64,000 bases of DNA from Candidatus Edwardsbacteria bacterium. Its GTDB lineage: Bacteria; Edwardsbacteria; AC1; EtOH8. The stretch lies in the NCBI GenBank assembly GCA_031082425.1, contig JAVHLB010000001.1, positions 248,001 through 312,000 of the forward strand. The letters are read 5' to 3'. Of the stretch, positions 6,477-15,772 are shown in pieces (position 1 is the stretch's first letter; each line of letters starts with the position of its first letter). The notes under the pieces are model-generated. The model was given only the letters and a program-made list of their open reading frames with translations, had not been told where the DNA came from and searched no databases. The position numbers and the translations under genes were made by a program.

Positions 6477-8753
6477 CTATTTCGTCTTCATCACGAACAC
6501 GCCGTCCCAGTTCTCCGGCGGCGGCAGGACCTTGAAATCCTCGCAGCGTCCGATGTAGGCCTGGCTGGGTCCGTCTTCGGGATCAACTTCCAGGGCCTGC
6601 CGGAACGTGGCCTCGGCCTGGTCCCACTGCTTGGCCCGGTAAAGCTCCAGGCCCTTCAGGTAGATCGCCACCGCCTTCTTTTTCTTTTCGCTGACGTCGG
6701 CCTCGGACAGACCCAGCAGTTCGTACACCCGCACCGGCTGTTCCTTACCCACCACCCGCAGCATGTCCAGCTCCCGCACCGGATACAGGCCCTTGACCTT
6801 AGCGTAGGTGAACTCCGACATCATGATGGCCGTGCCGTATTCCTTGTTGGCCCCCTCCAGCCGCGAGCCCAGGTTGATGGAGTCTCCCATTGCGGTGTAG
6901 CTCTTCTTCTTTTCCGAGCCCACGTTGCCCACCGTCACCATGCCGGTGTTCATCCCGAACCGGGTGAAAAGATTAGGCATGTTCCTCTTGGCCAGGTCGG
7001 CGTTGAGTATCTGCAGGCGCTGGTTCATGGCCCAGACACATTTGATGCAGGTCTCGGCGTGTTTGGGATCGTCGGTGGGGGCGCCCCAGAAGGCCATGAT
7101 GGCATCGCCCTCGTACTTGCTGATGTAGCCGCCGTATTCCAGCACCACATCGGACATGGCCCCCAGGTACTCGTTGATCAGGGCGATCAGGCGTTCCGGG
7201 GTCCCCAGTTTCTCGGAGAAGCTGGAGAAGCCCTTGATGTCGGAGAAGAAGACCGTGACCTCCTTTTTGTCGCCGCCCATCAACAGCATCTCGGGATTGG
7301 CCATTATCTTGTCCACCAGATCCTTGGACATGTAGCCCTGGAACATGTTCTTGATCCATACCTTCTGTTTCTCCTCGGTCAGATAGCGATACCCCAGGAT
7401 GGCCATGTTGGTAAACAACAGCACCGTTATCGGCCGCACGATCTCCACCCATATCAACGAATGGCTGAACAGGATCAGGGCTGTTACAAAATAACTGGCC
7501 ACCAGGCCAAAGAGGATCACGCCGGATATGATCGGCTTAAAGCGCAGGGAGACAAATACCGTTAACAGTCCGAAGAATATCAGCAGGCCCAGCTGGATAT
7601 GCCAGGGAACGACCTGCACGTACTTTCCCGACAGCAGGGTCTCCATGATATTGGCGTGGATCTCCGGTCCGGGGAAGGTGTTGGAGAAGGGCACCACCCG
7701 CAGGTCCATCAGGCCGGCGGCGGTGGCCCCGATGATCACTATCTTGTCCTTGAAATACTCCGCCGGTACATTCTCGGTTAGGACGTCGGAATAAGATATG
7801 TAGCGGAATTTCTTGAATTGTCCGAAATAGGTGATCAGCATCCGGCCGTTCTGGTCTATTGGTATCTTCAGTTTGTCACCGGCCCGAATATACCTGCCCA
7901 GCTCTACCGTTATCTGGTCTTTAGTAATCCCCAGCTTGTCGAGCACGATCTGAAAATCCATCGAGGCGTAATTGCGGTCGTTGAGGGCCAAAAACAGCGG
8001 CTGCCGGCGGGCCACCCCGTCATCATCCGGCTCGATGTTGTAGTAACCGGTGCCCCGGGCCGATTCCAGAAGGACCGGCACCGGAGGAGAAAGAATGGCC
8101 ACCTGATAGAGGTCCCCGGCGGAGTTTATGTATTTATATTTTTCGGTAACTTCGTCGGGGAGGGTGAAGGCCCATTGCCGGGTGATCAGGTCCGAACTGT
8201 CGTTGGGCACTCCGCTGGAAAGATAGAACGGGAAATAGGTTATTCCAGACTGACCGGTCACCGCCCCGAAATCCTGGTCGTACCCCCAAGCCTCTAGCAC
8301 TGTCTGGATCACTTCCGCCGACGGCAGGGTTTTTTGCTTCTTGGGTGTCAAAGAAACAAGCTTCTGGTGGATCTGATCGGCCTTGGTGTCCTTATAAAGC
8401 TGGACCATGTTGGGGGTCAGGCTGTCGGACTCAATGAACAGGATATCAAAGGCCACCGCCGCCGCCCCGCCCTGGGCCAGGTAATCGGCCACTTTGGCGT
8501 GGTATAACCGCGGCCAGTTGTAGAACCGTCCCAGCTGAGCCAGGGAAACATCGTCGATATCCACTATGATGACGTCATCGATATCCTGTTCGCCCACTTG
8601 TCCCATTTTCATCCAATAGCGAAAATCATATGTTTTATTCTCCATCCCCTGAAACAATCCGGGAAATAGATACGATACCGCCAGCACCACCGCCACCACG
8701 CCGATACCCACCAGGGCCCCGGTGGTCTTTTTGCTCCTGATGACATTGCTCAT
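6477..8753 (-). CDS. CHASE2-domain class III adenylate/guanylate cyclase with C-terminal TPR
   Basis: 758 residues. A first membrane helix at about 14-35 is followed by an extracytoplasmic CHASE2 sensor (about 40-370, with the typical DVIIVDIDDVSL start), three close membrane helices at about 378-445, a cyclase catalytic domain at about 495-680 and a short TPR pair at about 695-740. Both metal-binding aspartates are visible, in FFSDIKGF (about 500) and in GDAIMAFWG (about 551). The family turns ATP into cAMP, less often GTP into cGMP, in response to an external signal. The start codon overlaps the stop of the HD-GYP gene by 4 nt (ATGA), implying translational coupling of two second-messenger enzymes. 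Confidence 0.92.
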   Translation of the reverse strand: MSNVIRSKKTTGALVGIGVVAVVLAVSYLFPGLFQGMENKTYDFRYWMKMGQVGEQDIDDVIIVDIDDVSLAQLGRFYNWPRLYHAKVADYLAQGGAAAVAFDILFIESDSLTPNMVQLYKDTKADQIHQKLVSLTPKKQKTLPSAEVIQTVLEAWGYDQDFGAVTGQSGITYFPFYLSSGVPNDSSDLITRQWAFTLPDEVTEKYKYINSAGDLYQVAILSPPVPVLLESARGTGYYNIEPDDDGVARRQPLFLALNDRNYASMDFQIVLDKLGITKDQITVELGRYIRAGDKLKIPIDQNGRMLITYFGQFKKFRYISYSDVLTENVPAEYFKDKIVIIGATAAGLMDLRVVPFSNTFPGPEIHANIMETLLSGKYVQVVPWHIQLGLLIFFGLLTVFVSLRFKPIISGVILFGLVASYFVTALILFSHSLIWVEIVRPITVLLFTNMAILGYRYLTEEKQKVWIKNMFQGYMSKDLVDKIMANPEMLLMGGDKKEVTVFFSDIKGFSSFSEKLGTPERLIALINEYLGAMSDVVLEYGGYISKYEGDAIMAFWGAPTDDPKHAETCIKCVWAMNQRLQILNADLAKRNMPNLFTRFGMNTGMVTVGNVGSEKKKSYTAMGDSINLGSRLEGANKEYGTAIMMSEFTYAKVKGLYPVRELDMLRVVGKEQPVRVYELLGLSEADVSEKKKKAVAIYLKGLELYRAKQWDQAEATFRQALEVDPEDGPSQAYIGRCEDFKVLPPPENWDGVFVMKTK

Positions 8754-10420
8754 TTATTCTCCTCCTTCTCCAAAGCCGATACGAAGGCTTCCACCAGTTT
8801 GGGATTGAACTGGGTCCCGCTGTCCTGGCGCAATCTTCGAACCGACTCCTCCATCCCCAGCCCTTTCCGGTAGGGCCGGTCGGAGTTCATGGCATCGTAG
8901 GAGTCGCCCACGCAGATGATCTGGGCGTCCATCGGCACCTGGTCGCCGGACAGGCCGGCCGGATATCCCTTGCCGTCCAGCTTCTCGTGGTGATAGCGCA
9001 CCCCGGGGATGATGGCCTTCATCTGCTTGATGGGCTCCAGGGCCTCGGCCCCCTTGTTGGGATGGTCCTTGACGATGGCGAATTCCTCGGCGGTCAGGCC
9101 GGAGGGTTTCTTGAGGATGGCGTCCGGCATCCCGATCTTGCCCACGTCGTGCAGCAGGGCCGCCAGCTCCAGGCGCTTGCGGTCCTCGCTGCCGAAGCCC
9201 AGCTGGTCGGCTATCATCAGGGCATACTTGGTGACCCGGGAGGAATGGCCGGCGGTGTAATCGTCCTTGGCGTCTATCAGGCTGACCACGGTGCGGATGG
9301 AGTTCAAAAACAGCTCCTGCAGGTCGGTGTACAGGCTGGCGTTCTCGATGGCCACCGCCGCCTGGCGGGCCAGGGTCTCGAACAGTTCCACGTCCTCCCG
9401 GGAGAACAGGCCGCCCTTCTTGTTGAGCACCTGGGCCACCCCGATCAGCTTGTTCTTGGGCTTCAGGGGGACGGTGATGGCGTTGCGGGTGTGGAATTTT
9501 GACTTCTCGTCCACCTTGGAGTAGAAGCGGGGGTCCCGGGTGACGTCCGGCACCAGCAGGGTCTGCATGTGCTCGGCCGCCCAGCCCACCATCCCCTTGC
9601 CCCAGGGCACCCGGATCTGCTTGACCGCATCGCCGGCATCGCCGGTGGCGATCTCGAAGAAGAACTCGTGCTTCTCCTCGTCGTACAAAAATATGGAGGA
9701 GGCCTCGGCGTCGATGACGTCCTTGGCCACATTCATCACCGTCTCCAGCACCCTTTTGACATCCAGCGAGGAGGAGATCAGGGCTGACGTTTCGGCCATG
9801 GCCGAGATGCGCTCCACCTTCTCCCGGGCCTCGGAATACAGCCGGCTGTTCTCTATCAGGGTCGACAGGTGGGCTCCCAGCAGTTCGATGATCTCCAGGT
9901 CGTCGTCGTTATAGTCCTCCTCCCTCAGCTTGTTGATCAGCTCCACCACCCCGATCACCTCGGCCCTGGATTTCAACGGCACGCACAGGATGCTGCGGGT
10001 GGGGAAATCCACATTGTCGGCGATCTCCTTTTTCCACTTGGGCTCGGAGGCCACATCGTTGACGGTCAGCGGGATGCCGGTCTTGGCCACCCAGCCGGCG
10101 ATGCCCTGCCCGACGGGGATCTCCAGGCCCTCCAGCTTGGCGGAGGCCGATCCCTTGACGATGGAGAATTTCAAAGTTGTGCGATCGGAGGACAGGAGCA
10201 ATAAGGACCCGGCTTCGGAGGGCGCGATCTCCGTCACCAGGTCCATGGCCCGGTCCAACAGCGGCTGGACGTCGAAGGTGCTGGCGGCGATCTCGTTGAC
10301 CCTTTGGAGCACCTTCAGCTTCATCTTGAGGCTGGAGAGCTCGCTCTTGGCGGTGGGCATCAGGGCCATTCGGCGCGAGACGGCCCCGTGGACGGGTTTT
10401 TTCTTCTTGGGCGCAGGCAT
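8750..10420 (-). CDS. GAF-GAF-HD-GYP cyclic-di-GMP phosphodiesterase
   Basis: About 556 residues from the ATG at 10420, chosen because GGGAGGG lies about 6 nt upstream; another in-frame start exists at 10477. Two GAF domains (about 37-190 and 205-360) precede an HD-GYP domain (about 370-550) with HDVGKIG near 425, the YHHEKLDGKGYP motif near 485, and other metal-binding His residues. HD-GYP proteins hydrolyse c-di-GMP; GAF domains bind small ligands or cyclic nucleotides. It overlaps the downstream cyclase gene by 4 nt, so cAMP made by its partner might act on a GAF domain here. That link is inference. Soluble, no membrane segment. Confidence 0.9.
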   Translation of the reverse strand: MPAPKKKKPVHGAVSRRMALMPTAKSELSSLKMKLKVLQRVNEIAASTFDVQPLLDRAMDLVTEIAPSEAGSLLLLSSDRTTLKFSIVKGSASAKLEGLEIPVGQGIAGWVAKTGIPLTVNDVASEPKWKKEIADNVDFPTRSILCVPLKSRAEVIGVVELINKLREEDYNDDDLEIIELLGAHLSTLIENSRLYSEAREKVERISAMAETSALISSSLDVKRVLETVMNVAKDVIDAEASSIFLYDEEKHEFFFEIATGDAGDAVKQIRVPWGKGMVGWAAEHMQTLLVPDVTRDPRFYSKVDEKSKFHTRNAITVPLKPKNKLIGVAQVLNKKGGLFSREDVELFETLARQAAVAIENASLYTDLQELFLNSIRTVVSLIDAKDDYTAGHSSRVTKYALMIADQLGFGSEDRKRLELAALLHDVGKIGMPDAILKKPSGLTAEEFAIVKDHPNKGAEALEPIKQMKAIIPGVRYHHEKLDGKGYPAGLSGDQVPMDAQIICVGDSYDAMNSDRPYRKGLGMEESVRRLRQDSGTQFNPKLVEAFVSALEKEENK

Positions 10421-10573
10421 GGCATCCCTCCCTGAAAAGGCATTATGATTGATTATATTGTCTAAGTGATTTGGCAAAGAGGTTTTAACATCTTATTTTA
10501 TAACAACCTCCGGTTTAAAGCAAGCATTAATTATGCATAAAATATCGGGCGATAAAATCCGGCAGAATATTAA

Positions 10574-10597
10574 CCACTAAGGCACCAAGACACAAAG
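10574..10597. repeat. Degenerate CCACNAAGGCACNAAGACAC-type dispersed repeat
   Basis: Reads CCACTAAGGCACCAAGACAC then AAAG. Related short tracts occur at 941-960, 5122-5145 (opposite strand) and 38689-38709. All lie between genes and share a roughly 11-12-base internal period of CAC(N)AAG units. Confidence 0.5.
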
Positions 10598-10619
10598 CTT
10601 TTTTAACCTTTGGCATAGC

Positions 10620-10663
10620 GTCATTACGAGAAAGCAACCTTAATTTTCAGACGAAATAATCTG
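10620..10663. repeat. REP-like element, decayed copy
   Basis: Begins GTCATTACGAG and ends GACGAAATAATCTG; 44 bp, the same span as the copy at 38741-38784, which begins GTCATTGCGAG and ends GACGAAGCAATCTG. Confidence 0.5.
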
Positions 10664-10758
10664 GTTTATATTGCAAAGACATGACGGCGTACTGTCCCTA
10701 ATTAGAAATATCGAAGGGGCCGGCCTCAGACCCAACCCCGTTTCAGCCGGTTCCCGCA

Positions 10759-10801
10759 TCATTGCGAGAAAACTCCGAAGATGTGCAAATGAAGCAATCT
10801 G
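10759..10801. repeat. REP-like element TCATTGCGAG...GAAGCAATCTG
   Basis: Begins TCATTGCGAG and ends GAAGCAATCTG, about 43 bp. The ends are identical to the copy at 38741-38784 while the middle differs. This is typical of short non-autonomous intergenic repeats. Confidence 0.55.
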
Positions 10802-10821
10802 TCTTGGTCATTCCCTAGCAA

Positions 10822-10847
10822 TAAAAAAGCCGGTCGCCAGACCGGCT
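10822..10847 (-). terminator. Intrinsic terminator of the Gfo/Idh/MocA gene
   Basis: An 8-bp perfect stem AGCCGGTC / GACCGGCT with a 4-base loop at 10828-10847. Read on the minus strand it is followed by six T residues. It lies 46 nt after the oxidoreductase stop codon. Confidence 0.85.
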
Positions 10848-10892
10848 GTAAATTTGTTTTATTGATCCTCTCGACCCCGGGCGTTCTATTAC

Positions 10893-11900
10893 CTATATCT
10901 TAACCACTCTTTCCTCTTTCAGCGAAAGGCTCACCGCCGCCAGGATCTTCACCACCTCCAGCCCGTTCTGCCCGTCGCTTATGGGCTGCTTGTGTTCACT
11001 GACGCATTCGATGAAATGCCCGGCCTCTATCTTCAGTGGCTCCTGCATCTTGAAATAGGGGATGTGGATGTCCCCGTCCCTGAGGGTCAGCACCTCGTCA
11101 TAGCTGCCGTAGCGCTTCTCCTGGTTGACCCCCTTGTCGTAGATCCGGATCTTCTCGGTGGCCTCCATGTCGTCGAAGGTCACCATCTTCTTGCTGCCCA
11201 CCACCGTGAATTTTCGGATCTTGTGGGGGTCCAGCCAGCTCACCTGGGCCTGGGCCACCTGCCCGCCGGGGAAATCCAGCGAGAAGAACACCACGTCCTC
11301 GATGCCCTTCTGCAGGAAGCATTTTCCGTTGGCCAAAGCTTGGGCCGGGTTCTGGTCCATCAAATAGAGCATCACCGAGATGTCGTGGGGGGCCAGGCTC
11401 CACAGGGCGTTCTCGTTCTGGCGGATGGCGCCCAGGTTGACCCGGGTGGAGTACAGGTACAGTATCTGCCCCAGCTCGCCCGATTTCACCAGCTCCTTCA
11501 AATACCTGACCGCCGGATGGTACAGCAGCAGGTGACCGGTCATCAGTATCAGATCCTTGTCCTTGGCGATCTTCACCAGCTCCTCGGCGTCCTTGACATT
11601 GAGGGCCAGCGGCTTCTCCACCATCACGTGCTTGCCGGCCTCCAAAGACATTTTGGCCAGGGCGTGGTGCGATTCGGAATTGGTGGCGATCACCACCGCA
11701 TTGAGAGCCTTGTCCTCCAGGGCCGATTTAAGGTCCCCGGACGTTTTGGCGGTCTGGGAGAAACTTTTTGCCCTTTGAAGATTTTTGGGGCTGGCGTCCA
11801 CCAGCCAGGCCAAAGAAGCCCCGGGCAGGTTGGCATAGGTCCGGACCTGGTTGATGCCCCACTGGCCGCAGCCCACCACCGCTATTTTAATGTCAGACAT
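10893..11900 (-). CDS. Gfo/Idh/MocA-family NAD(P)-dependent oxidoreductase
   Basis: 335 residues. The N-terminal Rossmann fold opens with IAVVGCGQWGINQ at about residue 5, and the EKPLALN motif near 95 is the hallmark of the family. The C-terminal alpha/beta domain is complete. Members oxidise or reduce sugars or sugar nucleotides, for example UDP-N-acetylglucosamine-type 3-dehydrogenases (WlbA-like). The neighbouring Wzc-type kinase gene upstream on the same strand suggests a part in surface-sugar synthesis, but the substrate cannot be read from the sequence. A clear terminator follows. Confidence 0.88.
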   Translation of the reverse strand: MSDIKIAVVGCGQWGINQVRTYANLPGASLAWLVDASPKNLQRAKSFSQTAKTSGDLKSALEDKALNAVVIATNSESHHALAKMSLEAGKHVMVEKPLALNVKDAEELVKIAKDKDLILMTGHLLLYHPAVRYLKELVKSGELGQILYLYSTRVNLGAIRQNENALWSLAPHDISVMLYLMDQNPAQALANGKCFLQKGIEDVVFFSLDFPGGQVAQAQVSWLDPHKIRKFTVVGSKKMVTFDDMEATEKIRIYDKGVNQEKRYGSYDEVLTLRDGDIHIPYFKMQEPLKIEAGHFIECVSEHKQPISDGQNGLEVVKILAAVSLSLKEERVVKI

Positions 11901-12006
11901 TTTGGTTATTTTATGTTATTGAATGATTGTTGCGAAGTCTTCTTGCCGCTGCCGGCCGTTGAGTATTCTGAAGGAAGGTATCGAAACGCCGGCCCCTGAC
12001 CGAAGC

Positions 12007-14265
12007 TTATCCCCGCCGGCCCCCGGGACGCAGGATGTCCCAGAATCTTCCCTTGCGCTTGACGTTCTGGCCGTCGTCGCTGTAGTAGTAATAATGGTAG
12101 TGATAGTAGTAATCGTAGCTGGAGCCGATCCCGGTCAGGTCGATCTTGTTGAGGATCGATCCCAGGATATTGGCGTTGACGTTGCTCAGCAGGCTTTTGG
12201 CCCGGGCCAGGGCCCGGCGGTCGGTGCCGTGGGAGAGCACCACCAGCACCACCCCCTCCACCTGGTTGGACAGCACCGCGGTGTCGGTGACGGTGATCAC
12301 CGGCGGGCTGTCGAACAGCACCAGGTCGTACTTGGCCTTCAACTGCTGGACCAGCTCCTTCATCCTCTGGGAGCCTAACAGCTCCGAGGGGTTGGGGGGG
12401 ATGGCCCCGCAGGTCAGAATGTCCAAGTTCTCCACTCCGGAGGGCTTGATCACCTTCTCCGGGGCCAGCCGTTCGGCCAGGATGTTGGTCATGCCCGGCT
12501 CCCGCTCCAGCCCGAACAGCGAGTGGACCACCGGGCGCCGCAGGTCGGCGTCTATCAGCAGGGTCTTGGCCCCGGCCAGGGCGGTGGTGAAGGCCAGATT
12601 GGCCACGGTGGTGGACTTGCCCTCCGAGGGCGCGGCCGAGGTCACCACTATGGAGCGCAGCGGGGCGTCGATCTTGGAGAATTGGATGTTGGTCCGGATG
12701 GCCCGGTAGGCCTCGGAGATGGGCGAGCGGGGGGTGTATTTAGTCACCAGGGTGGAGGCGATCTTGGAGATCTCGTCCCGGCCGTTGCGCCTCTTCTTGC
12801 GGGGGCCCTCGGACTGGATACTGGGGATCAGCCCCAGCACCGGTATCCCGAAATTGGTCTCGATCTCCTCGGCGGTCTTGACCGAATTGTCCATGGAATC
12901 CAAGAAGAATGACAGCCCCACCCCCAGCACCAGCCCCACCACCAGCCCGATCAGCAGATTCAGGGCCTTGCGGGGTTTGATGGGAGAAAGGGGCTCCTTG
13001 GCCGGGTCGATCACCCGGACATTGCCGATCTTTCCGGCCTCGGTGATCTTGGCCTCCTCGTATTTCTCCAGCAGCATCTTGTAGATGTTCTCGTTGACAT
13101 CCTTGGCCCGCAGCAGGCGGGTCAGCTCCAGCTCCTTGTAGGGCAGCTTGGAGAGGTCGCTTTCGTAGCCGGTGTTGAAATCACGGATGGCCAGCTCCCG
13201 GGCCTCCAGGGAGATCAGCTCTATTTGGAGGGGCGGTATCTGGGCCAGCAGGTCGGACATCTCCGGCATGGGCTTGGCCTGCCCCCCCCGGCTGATGTTG
13301 GCCAGTTCCTCCACCAGCTTGTTCTTGGTGGCCTCGATCTGCCGGTTCAGTTTGTATATCTGGGGGTGTTCCGGAGGATAGCCCTTGATGGAAAGCTGGG
13401 TGGCCTCGATCTGCAGATCTAACAGGCTCTTTCTCAGCGAATCGGCCACCGCGCCGGAGGTCATTTTGCTGCTGCCCTCGGAGAAATCCGGCTGGTATTC
13501 CAGTTTGGTGTAGATGGCCTCCAGTTTTTTCTCCAGGGCCATCTTTTGGGTGACGGTGCCGGCGTACATCTTATCGATCTCGGTCATCCGGGCCAGCACC
13601 TCCCGGGCCTCGTCGGACAGCGATACCACCTGGTTGCGGGCCTTGAAGCCCTTGATGGCGTCCTCGGCCTTGTAGAGCCCGGCCTCCACCGCCGGCAGCT
13701 GGACCTCGATGAATTTTCTGGTGGAGGAGGCCTGCTCCCTCTTGACCTGGGAGCTGCGCTCCTTGACCGTCTCGGCCACCAGGTTGACCGTCCGGGCGGC
13801 GCTGGCCGGGGTGGGCCCCTGGAATTTTATCAGTATCACATCGGAGTCCCTGATGGGCTCGGCCGAGATGCCTTTCTTTATGCGCTGAGACAGCAGCTGG
13901 CGTCTTCCCTCCAGGGACAGACCCCTTCCCTGGTCCTTGAGAATCTCGGCGGCGGTCTCGGGATCCAGTCTCTGGGCCACCTCCTCGGCCAAGGTTCGGG
14001 CCTTGATCTCCTCGATCTGGTTGACGATGTAGCTCTTGCGGCTGAAGGCATCCGAGACGTCGAAGGCGGCGATGGGCTCCCGGCTTTGCTCGAAGATGAT
14101 GGTGGTCTGGCTCTCGTAAACCGGTGGCAGGGTGAAATTGGCGATGATGATGGGCAGCAATATCCCGGCCAGGCACACCAAGATCAGGGTCTTTCTTCTC
14201 CATAGCAGATCCACCACCTCGTAGAGGCTGGTCTCCTGTGGCTTGATATTCTGCTCAGCGGCCAA
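12007..14265 (-). CDS. Wzc-type polysaccharide co-polymerase / tyrosine autokinase
   Basis: 752 residues. The Wzz domain has membrane helices at about 31-50 and 433-456 around a periplasmic coiled-coil region, with the GNVRVIDPA and P-rich segment before helix 2. The cytoplasmic BY-kinase has Walker A PSEGKST (about 548), Walker A' LLIDADLRRP and Walker B VLFDSPP. The C-terminus has a cluster of nine Tyr within twelve residues (about 716-729), the usual autophosphorylation tail. It controls chain length and export of capsule or exopolysaccharide. The start is a TTG with an AAGGACAGGT site upstream; no nearer ATG exists. No Wza or Wzx/Wzy gene is adjacent. Confidence 0.9.
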   Translation of the reverse strand: MAAEQNIKPQETSLYEVVDLLWRRKTLILVCLAGILLPIIIANFTLPPVYESQTTIIFEQSREPIAAFDVSDAFSRKSYIVNQIEEIKARTLAEEVAQRLDPETAAEILKDQGRGLSLEGRRQLLSQRIKKGISAEPIRDSDVILIKFQGPTPASAARTVNLVAETVKERSSQVKREQASSTRKFIEVQLPAVEAGLYKAEDAIKGFKARNQVVSLSDEAREVLARMTEIDKMYAGTVTQKMALEKKLEAIYTKLEYQPDFSEGSSKMTSGAVADSLRKSLLDLQIEATQLSIKGYPPEHPQIYKLNRQIEATKNKLVEELANISRGGQAKPMPEMSDLLAQIPPLQIELISLEARELAIRDFNTGYESDLSKLPYKELELTRLLRAKDVNENIYKMLLEKYEEAKITEAGKIGNVRVIDPAKEPLSPIKPRKALNLLIGLVVGLVLGVGLSFFLDSMDNSVKTAEEIETNFGIPVLGLIPSIQSEGPRKKRRNGRDEISKIASTLVTKYTPRSPISEAYRAIRTNIQFSKIDAPLRSIVVTSAAPSEGKSTTVANLAFTTALAGAKTLLIDADLRRPVVHSLFGLEREPGMTNILAERLAPEKVIKPSGVENLDILTCGAIPPNPSELLGSQRMKELVQQLKAKYDLVLFDSPPVITVTDTAVLSNQVEGVVLVVLSHGTDRRALARAKSLLSNVNANILGSILNKIDLTGIGSSYDYYYHYHYYYYSDDGQNVKRKGRFWDILRPGGRRG

Positions 14266-14418
14266 TTTTCACCTGTCCTTGAATGTTTTTCGGATTAAAA
14301 AAAGGAAGCATACTGTCAGGCGCCCGGCCTGGCTGCCCTGAAGCCGTGCTTTATATCGGGCATGGTCCCGGTGCCGGCCGGCCGGAAGACTTACTTCCTT
14401 TTTTGGGTGTTTTTCCCT

Positions 14419-15528
14419 CTATTCCGGAAGGCGGATGGGCATCAATAGATACATCAGGCTGTAGTCCTCGGTCTGCTTGGCCGGATTGATCAGGGCGGCC
14501 GATAACGAAGTGTTCAGGGAGCAGACCATCTCCTCGGAGTCCACGTTCTTGATGATGTCCAGCAGATAGCTGGCGTTGTATCCTATCTCCATCTCCTCGC
14601 CCTTGAATACTGCGGCAATGGTCTCCCGGGCCTCTCCGATATCCACCGTTTGGCTGGAGAGCTCTATGCTGTCGGTCTTTAAGGAAAGCCTGATCTGGTG
14701 GGTGAAGGTGTCGGACAATATGGCCACCCGGCGCACCGCAGCGGTCAACAGGTCAACATTGACGGTCAGGGTCTTTTTATTGTTCTTGGGAATGGCCTTC
14801 TCGTAATCCCGGTAGGGTCCCTCGATGTGCCGGGCATAGACCTGGGTGTCCTCGAAACTAAACTGGGAATAGCTGTCGTCGAACCGCAATGTGATCTCGG
14901 TATCCGAGCCCGGAAGCATCCGGTTGACGATGTTCAAACCTTTGGGTGACAGCAGCAGCTCGCTGTTCTGCGAGATGGGAGGGATCATGGTCTCCAACAT
15001 GGCCAACCGGTGGGCGTCGGTAGTGACCACTTTCAGCTTGTCGCCGCTCATTTGAAGGAACACCCCGCACAGGTCTGGGCGGGAGCTGTCGGTGGATACC
15101 GCAAACAAGGTCTTTTTGATGATGTTCTGAAGGATCCCGCTGCTTAGTTTGACGCTCCTCTCCTTGCTGATCTCCGGTATCTTTGGGAAGTCCTCCTTGG
15201 GCAGACCAATGATGTTGAATCGGCTGCGGTCGCATTTGATGGATACTTTGTTGCCGGTGACATCGATATCGATGTTCAATGGCGGCAGTTGTTTTATTAT
15301 CTCGAAGAATTGTTTGGCCGGCACGGTGATGGAACCATTGCCGGCAGTCTGAGCATCTATCTGGGTTACGGCCGCTATCTCGAGATCGGTGGCCGATAAT
15401 TTCAGCTTATTATTGTTGGCCTCTATAAGAATATTGGTAAGAACCGGAAAAGTGCTTTTGGTTGGCACCACCCCGATCAGGCTCTGCAGGCAGGTGAAAA
15501 GTTTCTCCTGGTTAACGGAAAATTTCAT
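14419..15528 (-). CDS. dnaN: DNA polymerase III beta subunit (sliding clamp)
   Basis: 369 residues, the normal length, with three repeated clamp folds. The ring-shaped homodimer encircles DNA and tethers the replicative polymerase. Recognisable features are the N-terminal MKFSVNQEKLFTCLQSLIGVV, the internal TDAHRLAM motif near residue 170, and the C-terminal YLLMPIRL. It lies downstream of dnaA in the same direction across a 244-bp AT-rich gap, the usual dnaA-dnaN arrangement, so it may share the dnaA promoter or use its own in the gap. Confidence 0.97.
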   Translation of the reverse strand: MKFSVNQEKLFTCLQSLIGVVPTKSTFPVLTNILIEANNNKLKLSATDLEIAAVTQIDAQTAGNGSITVPAKQFFEIIKQLPPLNIDIDVTGNKVSIKCDRSRFNIIGLPKEDFPKIPEISKERSVKLSSGILQNIIKKTLFAVSTDSSRPDLCGVFLQMSGDKLKVVTTDAHRLAMLETMIPPISQNSELLLSPKGLNIVNRMLPGSDTEITLRFDDSYSQFSFEDTQVYARHIEGPYRDYEKAIPKNNKKTLTVNVDLLTAAVRRVAILSDTFTHQIRLSLKTDSIELSSQTVDIGEARETIAAVFKGEEMEIGYNASYLLDIIKNVDSEEMVCSLNTSLSAALINPAKQTEDYSLMYLLMPIRLPE

Positions 15529-15772
15529 TTGATCCCGGCTCCAAATTTTTGGTTTTAAATTTATGCTTAATAACTAATATATGATATATCTAAATTATAA
15601 TAAAAGTCAATAGTATTTCTTGATATTGTTGTCGGATTGACGCAAAGCCATGCTGTTTAAAAAAATAAAGAATGTATAACATGGGGATATGTTTTTGATC
15701 GGCTGTTGATATCTGCCGCAGTTGTCAACAGCGGTCAACATCAAGCGGGGACCAAGGGCGGGTATTAATAAT

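Larger units (their letters stand above)
10421..10892. other. Intergenic region with degenerate dispersed repeats
   Basis: 472 bp without a credible gene. It holds a degenerate CCACTAAGGCACCAAGACAC-type repeat (10574-10597), two copies of the TCATTGCGAG...GAAGCAATCTG element (10620-10663 and 10759-10801) and a minus-strand terminator (10828-10847). A 64-codon open frame at 10671-10865 spans the repeats and has no coding character. No RNA gene was recognised. Confidence 0.6.

Noticed and set aside
10671..10865. 64-codon open frame in the intergenic region
   Set aside because: It runs through repeat elements and a terminator and has no ribosome site or coding pattern.
12078..12120. GTA-rich tract resembling a microsatellite
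   Set aside because: It encodes the Tyr-rich tail of the Wzc-type kinase, a normal feature of the family, so it is coding and not a repeat array.
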